A stretch of DNA of 64,000 bases from Phlebotomus papatasi (lineage: Eukaryota; Arthropoda; Insecta; Diptera; Psychodidae). The notes under the pieces are model-generated. The model did not search any database. It was not told the origin of the DNA and saw only the letters and a list, made by a program, of their open reading frames with translations. Shown here one piece after another: positions 1-13,600 of the stretch (position 1 is the stretch's first letter; each line of letters opens with the position of its first letter). The translations under genes and the position numbers were made by a program. The stretch lies in NCBI RefSeq assembly GCF_024763615.1, contig NC_077222.1, positions 8,060,001 to 8,124,000 on the forward strand, in the 5' to 3' direction.

Positions 1-1574
1 AGTTTCAAACAATTTTTATATTTTCTCACCTAGCGCCTAAACTAAAAGAGGTAATTAAGAATGGATGGTTTTTTCGACTTTATGTGATCATAATTATCCT
101 AGAAAACATTCTTTTAGAACTTTTTTTCGCATATTAAAGAAAACACCGTTAAAAGGTTAAGAAGCACAATTCTGTGTCTCACTCTCTCACATAGCACAGA
201 CACATTGTTGCGCACTATATTCATTTCATTCTCTCAGAGAGAGTGAAGAATAAAATCAAGTCTTCGCAAAAGATTTGAATTTGACTAAAACGACTAAAAA
301 CTAATCGAAGATATGAAGGAAAATATTAAAATTTATTCTATTTTTGCAGAATAAAACTAAGTCGTCAAAAAATATAATTTTGAGATTTGTTTTTTCTCTC
401 AGCATGGGAATTCCGTCTGTATGCAAGGTTGATGATGAATTGCTTTGCATATAAAGCATTCGTAAGTGATTCGTAGGTAATGTGTGTAGTGTAATGTGTA
501 TGAAATTACAACCGGGTAGTAAAGTAAATTTTGCTGGGATGGCGCCACTCAAAAGATCGTATTTGAACATCTAAGGCCCGTTAATGCTAAAGGAGCCTCC
601 ATACGCAGAGAATGTATCAAAATAATTTTGATCATTTTGAGCATTAATTGAGATTCTTCAGACCAATATTTCGAGGAAAAATAAAAGTCTAGAAAATTCA
701 TAGAATCGATATAACACATTTTATTATTCTCAATATATTATTTTGTCATTAACCCAATTATTTTTTTCTTGCTTTAATTCAATATTTTTTTTTGTATATC
801 AATTTTCAACAATTTTCATGGATGAAGCATAACATTTGCTGTTTTGCGAAAATTCTTCGCGAATTGAAATTTTGTGGAATTTTTTTGCATTGAAAGAACT
901 CTCTGATAAAATACTCTCCAATTGCAGTAAAATAATTTTATATATAATATTTTATATAATCCTAAAATCCTCATTGTAATAGTCAGTCAAATACTTTAAG
1001 TACTTCTTTTTGATGTGTCAATTAAAAGTGCCGAGAATTAAATAATCCAATTGAATTGAAAAATACAATTTGGAATGCATATTGTGAATTTATTGTTTGA
1101 TTTTTTCGTCTTTCCTTCTCATTTCCTTGTTCTTCACATACTTTTAGCATTTATATTTAATAGAAGAGGGGAAGAAACATAGTAATATTCCTAAATAAGA
1201 GTACAACTTGCATTTCACTCCTAAATGCATTTCCTTTCACTTCTTCCTCGTTTTACGGCTTTTTTTCCTTGCATGTCTATATAATTAACATTTCATCACA
1301 GTCAATCCTATCGTTTATAAATTATACTTTTTTTCATACAGGATTAAACTACTTGTGTGATTGATTAAATTAAAAAAAAATTGCCTAATCTCAGAAAATA
1401 TACATTTCCAATTATTTTGAAAATAAAAAATAAAGGCGCGCAGAGAAATTATTGTTCTAAAATGACTGACTTGAAAAATAATAAACTATTCGTGGCAAAA
1501 GGGTTTCAAGCCAATTCTTTCTCTTCTCTGTTAATTACTTCTATCCCAATTTAATTTTTTTTTCTCTATTCATC
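1..1574. other. region downstream of auxilin, no gene recognised
   Basis: AT-rich sequence with only short frames. It probably includes the auxilin 3' UTR close to 1574. A CACTCTCTC/GAGAGAGTG pair (about 190-245) is the only local structure noted. Confidence 0.6.
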
Positions 1575-1685
1575 TCAATTTGGGAACATATTTTGCTGAG
1601 ATGCGTCATTCTCAAAGTCGCTCCATGCATTATTCAACTCCATGAAGATCATCTTTGCTATCTTCTCATTGTCTGTTCCCATTTG
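1575..1685 (-). CDS. aux: auxilin coding exon 7 (C-terminus and stop)
   Basis: Short final exon after an AAAAG acceptor: QMGTDNEKIAKMIF, MELNNAWSDFEND, ending QNMFPN and stop TGA (1577-1575). MELN-AW-DFE is the usual last helix of auxilin J domains. Confidence 0.93.
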   Translation of the reverse strand, partial: QMGTDNEKIAKMIFMELNNAWSDFENDASQQNMFPN

Positions 1686-4600
1686 CTTTTAGTCGAACAA
1701 AAAAAAAGAGAGAAATTGTGAGGCAAAAGAAATGCAACATTTTCACAATTTTTATTCAATACCTTGTCAGGATGAACGGCTAAACATGCTTTCCTGTAAG
1801 CCTTCTTAACATCTGCCGCACTTACGAGTTGGTGCATCTCACACTTGTTCCACTTTGCATCTGGCCAGAGGACTACGTGCATCGAGCACAAGAGAGCCCG
1901 GATGTTGCTCTTCTTTCCTTCCGTCTGAACAAAACATCAATTAATATTCAAAAAAAAAAAGTCCGCGAATAATGAGTCAAAATATTTGAGGTTATGTATT
2001 ATGCTATTCCCTTTTGGTGATTAAAGCGCTCTAAGCGTCAATCTAATCCACTTAAAATGTTCTAAAAAGCTGTAGAGCGTTCCAAGACCTTTCATTTGCG
2101 CCCAAGATCTTAAAAATCGGTAGAGCAGATCACATAGTATAAGACAAAATGTACCAAGAAATCGAAAATGGTAAATGCTTTCATGTGTCAGGTATTTTTT
2201 TTTTTACTTTTCTGCTCTATTTAACACGTTAGCGACTTCGAAGGCTTTTAAATCTTATTAAAAACCCCGATTTAAAGTTTTCTTTTTAGAATCAGTGTGC
2301 CATAAAAAAATTTGAAATAATTTAATTTGATTAAAATTAAGGCAATTTTTGTCTCATTTGCGAATCATATCAGAACCGAAATTGCTATGAAAAAGTGATA
2401 GCCATTTTGAACTTGAAAAAATTGCCTAAATTTGCAGGTGTCATATGGCAACCCTAACGCTGAACTTGCATTTTTTACGCGAAAAACAAAAGCATCTAAA
2501 AAATTGATTAATGAAGTAAAACATTACGAATCAATTGCTGAAATTTGTCCATATAAAGTAGGAAAAAAATTACACCGTCACAATTACTTTTTAATTTTTC
2601 ACTTAGGGGAAAGTACACTCCCTTCGAACGTTTCATGCCTTCGAACAATGTGAATTTTCTTAAATTTTCCTCAGAAACTTATGGCCTCTACACACTAGAG
2701 ACATTTATGTCCATATTGAAGAGTTGTTCCTACACAAGTTTAGTGAAATTCCTTCAATATGAACTTAAATTTTTCTTGTGTGTAGACGCCATAACACATT
2801 TCTAATAAATATTAGTTAGCTTATTATCAATTATTGATAATTATGTGCAAGTCTCTTAGGAAAAGTAAATGAAATTCACATTATTCGAAGGCATGAACGT
2901 TCGAAAGGAGAGCACTTTCCCCTACTGATTTTCATGATATTTTTAGTGTTTTACTCTGTTCTTTTTTATTTGCTTACTGCTTATTTTTGCAAAACCTTGC
3001 TATTTAAATATTATTCAAAAATGGTTTGCGGAATTTTTGTTTTTTTTTCATTTTGTTTTTTACACTTTTGTTTTTCCCAGTTTGTCTTTGGAATCTTTGT
3101 CTTTCGTATATTTTAAACAAGTATATTTTATTAAATAAAATAATGAAATTACAACAGTGTTTTGGGAAGTTTTTAGTTTCGTTATTTGGCACAAAGGGAA
3201 ATTTTCTGTTTTAGAAAGTTTTTGGTTTCGTCTTTTGGAACAAAGGAAAATTTTCTGTGTTTCGGGAAGTTTTTAGTTTCGTTCTTTAGGGCAAAGGGAA
3301 ATTCTCTTTTGGGAAGCTTTGAGTTTCGTCATTTGGGGCAAAGGGAAATTTTCTGTGTTTTGGGAAGTTTTTAGATTCGTCACTCGGAGCAAAGAGAAAT
3401 TTTCTGTGTTTTTGGGAAGTTTTTATTTTCGTCATTTGGCGCAAAGAGAAATTTTCTGTGTTTTGGGAAGTTTTTAGTTTCGTCATTCGGAGCAAAGAGA
3501 AATTTTCTGTGTTTTTGGGAAGTTTTATTTTCGTCCTTTAGGGCAAAGGGAAATTTTTCTGTGTCTTGGGAATTTTTTTGTTTCGTCCTTTGGGGGAAAG
3601 GGAAATTTTCTCTGTTATGGAAAGTTTTTAGTTCCGTCATTTGGCACAAAGGGAAATTCTATGTTTCAGGAAGTTTTCAGTTTCGTTCTTTAGGGCAAAG
3701 GGAAATTCTCTTTTGGGAAGCTTTGAGTTTCGTCATTTGGGGCAAAGGGAAATTTTCTGTGTTTTGGGAAGTTTTTAGATTCGTCACTCGGAGCAAAGAG
3801 AAATTTTCTGTGTTTTTGGGAAGTTTTATTTTCGTCCTTTAGGGCAAAGGGAAATTTTTCTGTGTCTTGGGAATTTTTTTGTTTCGTCCTTTGGGGGAAA
3901 GGGAAATTTTCTCTGTTATGGAAAGTTTTTAGTTCCGTCATTTGGCACAAAGGGAAATTCTATGTTTCAGGAAGTTTTCAGTTTCGTTCTTTAGGGCAAA
4001 GGGAAATTCTCTTTTGGGAAGCTTTGAGTTTCGTCATTTGGGGCAAAGGGAAATTTTCTGTGTTTTGGGAAGTTTTTAGATTCGTCACTCGGAGCAAAGA
4101 GAAATTTTCTGTGTTTTTGGGAAGTTTTCATTTTCGTCATTTGGCGCAAAGAGAAATTTTCTGTGTTTTGGGAAGTTTTTAGTTCCGTCATTTGGCACAA
4201 AGGGAAATTCTATGTTTCAGGAAGTTTTCAGTTTCGTTCTTTAGGGCAAAGGGAAATTCTCTTTTGGGAAGTTTTTATTTTCGTCATTTGGCGCAAAGAG
4301 AAATTTTCTGTGTTTTGGGAAGTTTTTAGTTTCGTCATTCGGAGCAAAGAGAAATTTTCTGTGTTTTTGGGAAGTTTTATTTTCGTCCTTTAGGGCAAAG
4401 GGAAATTTTTCTGTGTCTTGGGAATTTTTTTGTTTCGTCCTTTGGGGGAAAGGGAAATTTTCTCTGTTATGGAAAGTTTTTAGTTCCGTCATTTGGCACA
4501 AAGGGAAATTCTATGTTTCAGGAAGTTTTCAGTTTCGTTCTTTAGGGCAAAGGGAAATTCTCTTTTGGGAAGCTTTGAGTTTCGTCATTTGGGGCAAAGG

Positions 4601-7600
4601 GAAATTTTCTGTGTTTTGGGAAGTTTTTAGATTCGTCACTCGGAGCAAAGAGAAATTTTCTGTGTTTTTGGGAAGTTTTCATTTTCGTCATTTGGCGCAA
4701 AGAGAAATTTTCTGTGTTTTGGGAAGTTTTTAGTTTCGTCATTCGGAGCAAAGAGAAATTTTCTGTGTTTTTGGGAAGTTTTATTTTCGTCCTTTAGGGC
4801 AAAGGGAAATTTTTCTGTGTCTTGGGAAGTTCTGGGTTTCGTCATTTGGCGTAAAGGGAAATTTTCTCTGTTATGGAAAGTTTTTAGTTCCGTCATTTGG
4901 CACAAAGGGAAATTCTATGTTTCAGGAAGTTTTCAGTTTCGTTCTTTAGGGCAAAGGGAAATTCTCTTTTGGGAAGCTTTGAGTTTCGTCATTTGGGGCA
5001 AAGGGAAATTTTCTGTGTTTTGGGAAGTTTTTAGATTCGTCACTCGGAGCAAAGAGAAATTTTCTGTGTTTTTGGGAAGTTTTTATTTTCGTCATTTGGC
5101 GCAAAGAGAAATTTTCTGTGTTTTTGGGAAGTTTTATTTTCGTCCTTTAGGGCAAAGGGAAATTTTTCTGTGTCTTGGGAATTTTTTTGTTTCGTCCTTT
5201 GGAGGAAAGGGAAATTTTCTGTATGACAGACAAAATTTCCGATACTTGCACAAAATGTATGAAAAACAAGATTTCCAAAGACAAAGTTGCCAAAAAACAA
5301 AAATTACCGAAGACAAAGATTCCCGATCCCTTTAAAAATAGCTTATTATACTATTGATATACACAAACAGTGATGCGTATAGGGTAAAATCTAAACGATT
5401 TTGACAAGTAATGCATGACCAGCCGGGACTTTTGACAGCGTGGGAAAAAAACACTCAATAGTTGATCGACTCTTCTTCTGAGCTTTGTTATGACAGCTCT
5501 CAACTCGGAAAAATGTGATAAAAATGGTAAAAACGCAAATTCAGCGATGTAAATCATTTAGTCAGCAATCAAAAATAATTACGTAAGGTGGTCTATTTTT
5601 ATCAGATTATGAAATTGTTAGTTTGCAGAGGGATTTTCAGTTTAAAGGAAGTTTCTACAGAAGAAACTTCGTTTATATTTTAAAAAAATAATGCAATCCT
5701 TAAATGCGTTAAAAATAAAATTTGTGGATGTATTTATTTTTTTTTTTAAATAAAACAATTAGCTTCATTTTGCAAAATATCATTTTCTGTATCACATTAT
5801 TTTTCCCGCGAGAGGCGCTGCAGTCGCTAAAGGGTGACTCTGAAGACAATGAGAATTCTTCACTGGCAACCCTAAATCCGACATTGCTGTCAAAAGATTC
5901 TCTTGATGAGTGTCTTTTTCTTGGTGTTAAGTGAAATACATTTTTCTTCCTTCGAGCCGAATTTATGTCTTTTAAACCTTCAAACAATAAAATGCGACGA
6001 GTTAAAGCTGCATCGATTGATATTTTGACAATGTCTTACAAAGTGTAAAAACTCTGTCTATTCTCAATGCATTGTATTTTTACGTAAAATCAGACTTCTT
6101 AAAGTAATTTCCCTCGCAGTCATATCAAATTCTTTTAATACTTCTGTCGGGGCTATTTTTGCGAGAAGAAACATTTAGAAGAGGAAACAATTTGTATGGA
6201 AATGCCCACATTACAGATTTCTTTATCAGAACAAGTCTCTCCCTCATTGATTTACGCAAAACATTGTACAAAAATGCGATGAAACAAAAAAAAACATTTG
6301 AGAAAACACTCACCCATTCCATAATCTTTAATTTGTCCGGATCCATATCTCTGGCAATTTCCTCTTTGCGCATTTCGTTGATAGATCGTGGCCCTTGGGA
6401 GTTTTTGCTGCCAAATGTATACCCCTGACTTCCTAGAATATCTGCAAATATATCCCCGCTGCCTGCATTGTTTTTGCCCCCCTTCTGTCCAGCTGCATTG
6501 GCATTGGGTTCTGCAAAGTGCGACCGGCTGTAGTCTGGCTTTGACTCTCCCGGACTCTTGGCTGCCTGATGACTAGGAGTCGATGGAGCTCTTGGTGAGG
6601 GAGTTGCTGCAAATTGATGCGTCGGACTGGAGAATTGTGTAGACCTTGGACTGGGAGTTGCACTAGTTTTTCCACCGCCCCAATTGACATTCAATCCACT
6701 GGCCAAATTGCCCAGATCCGAGAATGGATCTGGTTTCTGTGGCGGTGCTGGCTGGGTCTCCTTTGCCGGGGCAGAATTATTGGGCTGAAGTGGTGCAGTT
6801 GGGGCTGTAAAGTTCCCAGCAAAGGGATCAAAGGTTCCACCGCCATTTGCCGGCTGCGGTGGTGGTCCTTGTGGGAAATTTGCATTGAAACTCAAGTTCA
6901 ATCCATTCAAATCTCCTGGCATTTGACTAGAACTCTGTGATGTTGCCTTAATTGATCCGAATAAATCGTCCAATCCATTGGGATTGGCATTTGGAGTGTT
7001 GCCTAGTAGGTCCGGAATGGGATTTTTCATACCATTTGTCTGTCCTAGGAGATCACTTTCGTCCTGATCGTGAGCCTCAAAACTTCCCAGAAGATCAAAA
7101 CTCGGCTCTTGAGGAAGTTTCCTAGGCTCTTCGACACTTTCCCTTCGTTCATTCCTGGCTAGATTGAGGAGGTCGACATTTTTTAGTGCATCGGAATCCT
7201 TTTGGTCGTCCTTGGTTTCACTTTCGGGTGGAGTAGTTTGGGGTCGTTCGGGACGTTCAGGAGGACGATCGGGGCGATCAGACGACAGAGGAGGGGGCCT
7301 AGGTGGAGGTACATGAGCTGAAGGCGGAGCCGGACGTGGAGGTGCATGACTACTAGGTTTAGAGATAAAATTATCCACAGTCTCTTCATATTCCAGAGGT
7401 GTACTGAAGAGATTCAGTGGATCTCTCGGCGGTTTCGTCGTCATCCATGGTAGGGTTATTTGTGGCATTCTCTCGACATCTCCCACAAAGATACTCAGAG
7501 ACACATGAAACTTCATTGGAACGTGCTCTGCGTCTGGTACATCATCCAATTCGGACTTGTCGAAGTGAATGAGTGTTTCTTCTTCCGGAATGAATCCCGT

Positions 7601-10600
7601 ATGCAACTGAAACTGACAAACTTTGAGGCCCTGTGGACGTCCTATACCCTTAAGGGCGTTCCTAGCATGGAGAACCGAAACTGTGATGTCTCCGCAAACT
7701 GTTACATTCAAAGGAATGGATACTTTGCCCTCCGTTGCATGATACAGTCGCATCTTTTCATACTCCTGAATCGTCGAGAAGACAATGCGATCATGACAGG
7801 TGACTTCCAAATACATCCTACACCCATCTCTAGCTTTTGTCATCCTCGGAACAGGCGAAACCGTCAACGACACCAACGTTACGGGTTTGAAGTGTGGAAA
7901 GTGCGGAGTTGATCGTAAGATATCCCCCAAGTAGTACAAATACCTCAATTCAGAAGCTCTCATATTGGGAGGAGTTCTCTTAACGGCAAATATCTGCATA
8001 GCATCTTCTGGTTCCTTAACCAAACTCGCATAGATCAACAAGCCCCCTACCATTGTTGCAGCCGTTGCCTTTCCACTATCTGCACTCTGAACTATTACAA
8101 TACTCTTGGGATCAGCACTTAGGAATCCATACATATCCTCAGCTATTGAATACATGGCATGCAGAAGGGGTGCTTTAGGTGGACCAGGGACATACATAAA
8201 ACTACATTCAACCGTTCTAACAGGAGGCGGAAGCCTTGGACACGATCTCGGACCCAAATTGTAGATGCTCATTTTGGCGAGTGAATGTCGACTTTCCAAG
8301 TATAACTTCACATCGTCAATGTTGTTAGTCTTGTAGGCCGATTCCAAGCCCTCAGAAGGACATGGCATCACTACAATTCTCGAAGTGACATAGCTAATAT
8401 CCAGATCTGTGCGTGCAATTGTCTGTTGCATCGTCTGCATCACCTTAGACGACGTATCCTTCAAATTCTTCAAGAAACTCCCAGCGCCCCCTCGTAGGGA
8501 CGAAAACAACCCACCACCGTGATGTTGGTACTGATCCATTGGGACAGCATTACCTGGACCACCTGCCATCTGAGGTGGTTGTCGGGGAGCTTCACTAGGA
8601 CGCGGAGGAGCAGGTCTATGAGTAGGCAAGGGAGAGGCATTTGGAGGAACTGGACGGGGAGGTTGAGCTGGACGACTAGGGGCATGAACTGGACTTGGAT
8701 TGGGAGTTTCGCTAGGGGGCGTATTGAGGGGTTTCCCTTGAAGTCCTATTGGACCCTTAAGGGACCATTCTCTAGTCTCAGAAATTGCTGCTAATCTCTC
8801 AAGAACAGTCGAGATGTCAAATCTCTTGTTGGGATCCACCTTTAGCAAACAAAATTGCAACGGCTTAATTTTCCGTTCATAACCGATCAAAAATTTCTTT
8901 CGAATTAAAGGACACTCGAATTTCGACGGAATGTAGCAGGAAATATACGGAAACACTGAACTTTTCTTGATTTCGAGGATGGATGTCCTCTTCTAGCAGG
9001 GAAAATCACGTACAGGTCGGAGTTGTTACACTGCACTTGGACTTGTATCACAACTTGATCCGCAATGTTCACCATTCGACTGACTGACACAGATTCAGTG
9101 TTTCCGTCTATTTCCTGAACTAAAGGACCTTGAGAAATGTTAGAAGGGAACGTTCAAGGTCAGCAAACCGATTTGGTAGACATAGAAATTACCTGTAGAC
9201 ATCCCTTGATGACATCGTGGAAACAGGAGTATCGTGAATCACCTGGAAGGGTGTAGTTGGCATTGATGATCCTTAGTTTTGCGGAATCTTCAAATGGGTG
9301 CTTCTGGAAGCACAAGCAGTAGAGAATGCACCCAAGAGCCCAGACATCGGACTTCGGGCCAATTTGATAATTGGCCCAAGTATCGAGTTGCTCAGGGGAA
9401 CGGTACATGGGTGTTGTGACTGTTGCCAGCTGATCCTCTAGATTATTTCTCTGCTGTGCCGACCACGACATATCCGGACTGTAAATGTCCGTCGTGGACG
9501 ATCCGAAGTCACACAGCTTGAGCAATCCATCTGTACCCAGCAGGAAGTTCTCAATCTGCATTGAGAAATTCCAACCAATAGAAAAATGTGATCAGAAGTT
9601 TGCTTAAACTACAAGGTTGGTTCTCTGATTCAGCGAAGTAAACTCGAAACAGACAGACATAGACACGATTTCCACAGACTGGAAAATACTGTTATTTCCC
9701 TCAAAACGGAATCCTTCAAAGGGAAAGTAAACGTAAAGGGACTCTTGCAGCAGAGGCTACCTCAATTGATCATTAGGAACAATCGCCTAAGCTAACAAAG
9801 CTAAAAATGATGAATGAACTCGGTTTGCATCAAGTCTACCTCAGATAAGTGTTGCTCGCAAGAATTATAGCCTAAGCTGTAAATTATACATAATCCATGA
9901 ACTATGTTGATTAGTTTCACTACCAGAGGTTTATGGGACTGTAAACGTTTGAAATCGACTCATAAAACTTCATAAAACTTTACCCAAGCAACGTAAAAGT
10001 CAAATAATCAATTTACCGATACATTACTGCGACTAATTCACCTAGAACCGATTCAAATTTGTTCAGAATTCAAAGACCTTTCAAAAGAATACAAATTTGT
10101 CACAATCGGTTAATAAATATGCTTCCAGCAGCTTTTCTAACCATTGACCTTGAAAAATGATTAATATGGATAATTCAAGGTCATTTATGGTTACGCACGA
10201 AATGTCCGCATGGATAGCCCACAAAACAAATCTTAAATGAAAAAAGATTCACTGGGACGATTTTAGCATCGATTTATGGTAGGGTTCCTGAAAACACCAT
10301 ACCGCCATCTCTAACCGTTTGGACTCAAGATCACAATTAAAGGACGGACAAAGACCTTGACATTATTTTACACAAAATTTGTTCTTGGCGGAAAACACCT
10401 TTAGATAGAGGAGAAGAAAACACTTTGCAAACTTACCTTAATGTCTCTGTGTGTTATTGGTGGATGCTGCGAATGGAGATGACTAACAGCTCTGGCCGCC
10501 TGGTAGAACACCCGAAGAACTGTGGGCGGTTCTAGAGCACTGCCCAAACAATCGACCAGCGAACCGCCTGAAATATTTCCACCGAAAAATAATTAAAATC

Positions 10601-13600
10601 TTATCCAATGCAACTCAACAAATACATAGCCAGAAAGCCAAACTGATAAGAATGCCGGAAAAAAAATTACAGTGATATATCAACTTCCACTCCTCTCACC
10701 TTTGCACAATTCAGTGACCAGTAGGTACTCGGCATTGCCCTGGGCACTCTGAGTGCGATCGATGAAGGAGGCCGAGACGAAAGTCACGATATTCGGATGT
10801 CCGGACAGCTGTTTGTGGATATTAATCTCTTTGATGATTGTGTTGCACGCCTCCTTGTCGGCGCCAATCAACTTCTTCAGGGCATATTCTGCGCCAGATT
10901 GAACGTCCTGGGCTACGTACACAAATGCGAATCCGCCTACGTGGAGGATTTTAAAAGGGCATTTACTTTGCGAGGGAAGTTTATTTAATTGAGAAATGCT
11001 TTAAAGCTTATGGAGAATGAGATTCTTATGTTGACATTTTCATTTTAAATAATGATTTTTTTTTATTTTGAATAGACATAATAATAATAATAATAATAAG
11101 TAAGTTTTAGTAAAAAAGACGCTTTAGTGATAAGAACTAATAATCTTATAATAAAAACTTAAATTTCAAGAATTTATAGAATTACTCATTATCACAAAGT
11201 AGAATACTCTTGTAAAATATAAGATATTTTTTTGAAAATTTTAAAATTTTTGTAAATATTAAAATTGAAAAATTAATTTTAAATTGATTAATAAATATAT
11301 ATTTTTTTATTTTAAATTTTTTTTTAAATAACTAACTTAAACCTAATATTAATAACTTAATAACTATTAATAATACCTAACTTAAAATCAGTGTATTGAA
11401 ATCAACGCTCGATAAATTGTGGACTATAGAACGATGGCCTATAGCGGGACTCTACTGTACCACTCTCGGCCTCTTCTACTGACAGAATATATGTGCTTAT
11501 CTAATATAGTATCGCATTCTTTCTAAAGAATATTGTCTCATAGAATGTAAAGAACATCAGATAAATAAAAAAATTGGTTTGATGCTGTGATTTTTTAGCT
11601 GAGATTCTTTACAATCTCAGCTTTTGTGGTCCTAGCTGAAATCCGACCTCGTCAGATCGGGGCCAAATTTTGGATGTACACGTTTCACACTCATAGATCA
11701 CGAATATCATGTGTACTAAAAATCGATTTTCGTGGACGTCCGTCCCGTCCGTCGTATAACCACTTCTGGAGAGAGAACGGAAAGAGATATCGACAAGCGG
11801 TTTTCGGCAGAGGTTAAATGTCGATGGGCGGCTAGAAGTATGTGATGTCAGATCCACCCCCACACCCTCCCCCCGCCATTTTGAAACACCACCATATTTT
11901 GTTTTCTCAATAACTTAGCCCCTATGGCATCGATCGATCTCAAATTTTAGTATGTTATAGCTGGGCCTAAAACCTTTCGATCGATACCAAACTTCACCCG
12001 CTCCGACCCCCGCGCCATGAACTAGAGGGGGTAAAAAAAATCAATTTTCAAATGGTCATATCTCCGCTTCTAATTATCTGATTTGGAAAAAAATCGGTGT
12101 TTTGGAAAGCTCTCGTGGACACCCCAATTTTATCCGATTTAATCGAATGTCCGATTAATTGAAAAATCGATTTTCGATTAATCGATCTCGAATATTTCGA
12201 AAACTAGACGATGCTTTTTCTTTAAATTTTAGTATGTTGTAGCTGAGGTCGAGACCTTTCCAACGGTGGGTCGTGCTCCTCCCTCGATGTTCCGTGACCC
12301 GAGCTATAACCAAAAATGTCTTGACCGGACCATATTTTTGGTGTTTATGAGGCGATTTTGATTAAATTTTAGTATATGTTGTATCTGAGAGCAAGATCTT
12401 TCTAAAGATGGGTCTCATCCGTCTCTACCCCAACCCACTGTACCCCGACCCTTACTATACCCATATGGACCGGACTCTATCACTTCTGTTTATTAACCGA
12501 TTTCAATGAACTTTTTTTTCTTTTGTTGGTCTTCCCCAATCAGACTATTTAAAATAGAAAATGACCAGTGATAAGACCAGAAAAGCTTATGGTAGCTGAG
12601 ATTCTTTACAGGCAAATTCGAAATGCGTGCAAATCAGGGTGCTTGCAACTCGGAATGCGTGAAAATTCGATTGTGAGTTGAATTTTGGGGGTAAAGAATC
12701 GCATCGAGCCAATTTTATCCATTTCGGTGTCCGAGAACCGTTTGCTCGACGCGATTCTTTACCTCCAAAATTCAACTTACAATCGAATTTTCACGTATTC
12801 CGAGGTCACCTGTAAAGAATCTCAGCTACCATAAGCTTATCTGGGCTTATCACTGGTCTTTTTCTGGTTTTACGCGATTTTTTATATGAGAAAGACACGA
12901 TCAAAATATTACAAAATGGCTGTCTAAAGTACTTCAGTAGAGCGTTTTGTCACAGCACTCCCTAATTAACGTGAAATGTGTATCTGATAATTCTTATATG
13001 AAGAAAAATTATAATAATTTTCGATTTTCATAAGTTTGTTTCATATTTAAACCAAGAAAAACTAGAAAAAATCTTGAAATCACGTGCTTCAAAATTTTTT
13101 ATGTTTGCTCAAGGTCATGCAAATTTACTTGACAGTCTTTGGCTTTCGTCTCTGTATTTTCGAAAATACAATCATTTTTATTAGACATCAATTTTCAAAA
13201 ATCTTTTTAATAAAAACAACGAAACCAAGAGGCTTCATAAATGTTTAGGGGCTGATCCTGGTTTCAAATTGCAAAAATGTGTTTTTCTTGATTTTTTATT
13301 GTACTACTCAAAGTTAAAATCTATTGATGAATCTTGTATAGAGTTTTGATTTACATTTAAAAAAAATAATTATATTTAAATTTTTTAAAGAGTAAATAGA
13401 TTCAGAAATTATGATATTTGATTGTTGCGATGATGAAGAAAAATACCTGACAGATCGAGTTGCTCCGAAAAATTAAATATTATCAAAATTTTTACTAGAT
13501 ATGAATTAAAATATTAAATAAAAATTAATTACCATTTGTATAACTTTTTATTTAATTAAAAAAAATCAATTTCCATTCAAAAATTTTGTAGTGAAATAGT

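Noticed and set aside
3186..5335. Many 60-170-codon frames on both strands in the minisatellite, encoding FWEVFSFVIRSKEKFS-like or APNDETKNFPKHRKF-like repeats
   Set aside because: They arise because the tandem unit is 51 bp and lacks stops in several frames. They lie in an auxilin intron, shift frame at single-base indels and resemble no protein family.
5709..5987. 92-codon minus-strand frame in auxilin intron 5 (SARRKKNVFHLTPRKRHSSRES)
   Set aside because: Considered as an alternative auxilin exon, but no convincing acceptor and donor pair in phase was found and it does not match the conserved linker into the J domain.
7460..7912. 150-codon plus-strand frame inside auxilin exon 5
   Set aside because: Antisense shadow of a conserved coding exon with no recognisable domain.
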